A stretch of 64,000 nucleotides of DNA, taken from NCBI RefSeq assembly GCF_002101705.1, contig NZ_LQPC01000028.1:186001-250000 (forward strand), in the 5' to 3' direction. The stretch comes from Mycolicibacterium iranicum. Lineage in GTDB: Bacteria > Actinomycetota > Actinomycetes > Mycobacteriales > Mycobacteriaceae. How positions within the stretch are numbered: the stretch's first letter is position 1; every line of letters begins with the position of its first letter. The notes under the pieces were generated by a model, which was not told where the DNA came from, made no database searches, and worked only from the letters and a program-made list of their open reading frames with translations. The position numbers and the translations under genes are program-made. This document shows, piece after piece, positions 62,271-64,000 of this stretch.

Positions 62271-64000
62271 ATGGTCACCGCCAGGCATTCGCGACAGCAG
62301 CAACACTGCACCGAGGTCGTTTCGAGGCGCCGTCACCGCCGGGGTGGGTCACGCACGGTGCAGCCCTATGGCTGGCTGGGCGCGGGCGCGGTCGGATTCG
62401 GTCTCGGCGCCGCCGCGCTGGCCGGTGCGGGGTCCGCTCATGCGGACGACAGTGCGGCAGATGCTTCATCCGCGTCCTCCGCTGCGTCGACTTCCACCGT
62501 GTCGACTTCCACCGCGTCGACTTCCACCGCGTCGAGGTCCTCGGATTCCTCGGATGAGGACCCCAACGAGTCCGTCGACGATGATTCGGACAGATCGGAC
62601 ACCGACGACGAGAAACCGGGGACTGACGAGGCCGACGACCGACGCCACCGCGCGGACCCCGATGCCGAATCGCGTGCCTCCGCGGAACTGTCCGCCGAGC
62701 CGAACACAGAGCCGACGGCGGTACTGAGCTGGCAGAGCTCACCGGGGTGGTCGACGGGCAGGGTCACCGGCCGGGTGAGTGCGAGGGACGCCGACGGCGA
62801 CAAGCTCACCTACGAAGGCGCCGCCACCACCGGCGCGGTGGCCGTCACGTCGCGGGGGTCGTTCACCTACACCCCGAGTGCCACCGCCCGCCATGCCGCC
62901 GCGGCCACCGACGTCACCCCCGCCCAGGTCACCGACACCTTCGACATCACGGTCAGCGACAGGCGCGGCGGCACTGTTGCGGTACCGGTGACCGTGCCGA
63001 TCCGTCCGGCCAACAGCGCGCCCACCAGGCTTCGATCCACGGTGGCAAATCCGGATCCGGTCACCGGGCAGGTGACCGGTCGGATCACCGCGACGGACCG
63101 CGACGGCGACGCCTTCACCTACACCGCGGCCGCACCGACGGCCGGAGCCGTCGCAGGCACCCTCGCTGCGGCTGATCCCGACGGCGACCGGATCACCTAC
63201 CGGGTATCCGGTCCGCCCGGCAAAGGCGCGCTGGTGATCGGCGGGGACGGGCGGTTCACCTATACGCCGACGCCAGTGGCCCGGCACGCCGCCGCGACGG
63301 GTCTGGCCGGTACGACAGCCGATACCGCCACGGTGGTGGCCGCCGACCGCTTCGGCGCCGCGACCGCGATACCGCTGACCTTCGCCATCCTGCCCGCCAA
63401 TTCGGCGCCATCGAGTCCGAGAGCCGCTGTGGGCCAGCCGCATTCGACAACCGGAGTGGTGACCGGCATGGTGACCGCCGACGATGCCGACGGTGACGTA
63501 CTGACCTACCGGGGGTCGACGACGACGGCCAAGGGCGCAGTGAGCGTGGCAGCCGCCGGAACGTTCGTCTACACCCCCACCGCGGCCGCACGCCAGAACG
63601 CGCAGGCGCCCGGCGCCACGGCGGCCGACCGTGCTGACTCGTTCGTCGTCACCGTCGACGACGGCCACGGTGGCACGGCCACCCTGCCCGTCACCGTGGC
63701 GATCGGGTCCGCACCCGTCCCGGATCCACCCCCGACGGGACCGCTTGCGGCGTTCCCCGGCGCCGAGGGGTTCGGCAGCCTGGCCACCGGTGGCCGCGGC
63801 GGCAGCGTGGTTTACGTGACCAACACCAACGCCGCCGGACCCGGCTCACTGCAGTGGGCGATCGACCAACCCGGGACGAAGTACATCCTGTTCAAGGTCA
63901 GCGGGCTGATCGACGCCCAGATCCATCTGACCAACGGTGACGTGACCATCGCGGGCCAGACCTCGCCGGGCGGCATCACCATCCGCGGCTTGGTCACCGA
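62271..64000 (+). CDS. Secreted Ig-like-repeat protein with pectate-lyase-like domain (5' part)
   Basis: An open frame from ATG 62271 runs 576 codons to the window edge without a stop. A mycobacterial-type long signal (PYGWLGAGAVGFGLGAAALAG, cleavage near SAHADD) is followed by a Ser/Thr- then Asp-rich linker (about 60-130). Three VCBS/cadherin-like repeats follow (each TGxVTGxVxAxDxDGD, then TYTP, then PVTVxI). At about 63745 a beta-helix domain begins, AFPGAEGFGSLATGGRGG, then YVTNTNAAGPGSLQWAI and DVTIAGQTSPGGITI, as in pectate lyase-like PL1 proteins. Probably an exported polysaccharide-degrading or adhesion protein. The 3' end is missing. Confidence 0.87.
   Translation, partial: MVTARHSRQQQHCTEVVSRRRHRRGGSRTVQPYGWLGAGAVGFGLGAAALAGAGSAHADDSAADASSASSAASTSTVSTSTASTSTASRSSDSSDEDPNESVDDDSDRSDTDDEKPGTDEADDRRHRADPDAESRASAELSAEPNTEPTAVLSWQSSPGWSTGRVTGRVSARDADGDKLTYEGAATTGAVAVTSRGSFTYTPSATARHAAAATDVTPAQVTDTFDITVSDRRGGTVAVPVTVPIRPANSAPTRLRSTVANPDPVTGQVTGRITATDRDGDAFTYTAAAPTAGAVAGTLAAADPDGDRITYRVSGPPGKGALVIGGDGRFTYTPTPVARHAAATGLAGTTADTATVVAADRFGAATAIPLTFAILPANSAPSSPRAAVGQPHSTTGVVTGMVTADDADGDVLTYRGSTTTAKGAVSVAAAGTFVYTPTAAARQNAQAPGATAADRADSFVVTVDDGHGGTATLPVTVAIGSAPVPDPPPTGPLAAFPGAEGFGSLATGGRGGSVVYVTNTNAAGPGSLQWAIDQPGTKYILFKVSGLIDAQIHLTNGDVTIAGQTSPGGITIRGLVT
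62487..62531 (+). repeat. Three tandem 15-bp repeats in the linker
   Basis: TCGACTTCCACCG(T/C)G is repeated three times in a row within the secreted protein, coding for Ser-Thr-Ser-Thr-Val/Ala units. In-frame 15-bp units let the linker change length without breaking the frame. Confidence 0.8.

Overview
The window is high-GC actinobacterial DNA and most resembles a fast-growing Mycobacterium/Mycolicibacterium. Pointers are a Tat-exported DUF1906 protein (Rv2525c type), an LppW-like lipoprotein, F420-linked enzyme families, mycobacterial-style long signal peptides, RipA-like coiled-coil architecture and several likely leaderless genes. The species is inferred, not proven. No rRNA, tRNA, CRISPR array, insertion sequence or prophage was recognised.

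Layout. (1) 1-8384: a MerR regulator with twin divergent operators, a frameshifted LLM-type oxidoreductase, YaeQ, an aldo/keto reductase with a divergent AraC regulator, a cytoplasmic GH3 glycosidase and an MFS carrier. (2) 8394-26512: the metabolic core. Two large operons diverge from one control region (15674-15953). Leftward: a ChvE/GguAB-type sugar ABC importer, a small DUF3263-like protein, galT, galK and an aldose epimerase. Rightward: a second sugar ABC importer (YtfQRT-YjfF/AraUVWZ type), a LacI-family regulator, araB, araD, araA and a zinc dehydrogenase. Three LacI-type palindromes and two CRP-like sites lie in the shared region, so arabinose and galactose use are probably co-regulated. 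(3) 26533-40118: small accessory units, namely TetR/ABC exporter, DoxX, RidA, AraC/NmrA-like, a vapBC toxin-antitoxin pair, a phospholipase D, a secreted protein, TetR/SDR/hydrolase, LuxR, and a secreted-protein gene broken by an in-frame TGA. (4) 40240-47791: a TetR-controlled five-gene set (ring-cleavage-type VOC dioxygenase, FAH hydrolase, acyl-CoA synthetase, flavin hydroxylase, CYP199-like P450) that looks like a complete small aromatic-acid catabolic operon. (5) 47797-59273: a CPBP protease/TetR pair with duplicated operators, acyltransferase, aldo/keto reductase, lipoproteins, methyltransferase, a GAF-GGDEF-GAF protein, a serine-hydrolase-like lipoprotein, a LAS-type peptidase, an F420-reductase-like protein and a DUF1906 hydrolase. 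(6) 59337-62127: a gluconate unit (gntP, gntK, divergent GntR). (7) 62271-64000: the 5' part of a large secreted Ig-like-repeat protein leading into a pectate-lyase-like beta-helix.

Together the genes describe a soil saprophyte that takes up plant-derived sugars (arabinose, galactose, beta-glucosides, gluconate, possibly pectin) and plant-type aromatic acids, with each pathway next to its own regulator. Most family assignments are secure. Exact substrates, operator function and the two apparent gene disruptions are inferences from this single sequence.
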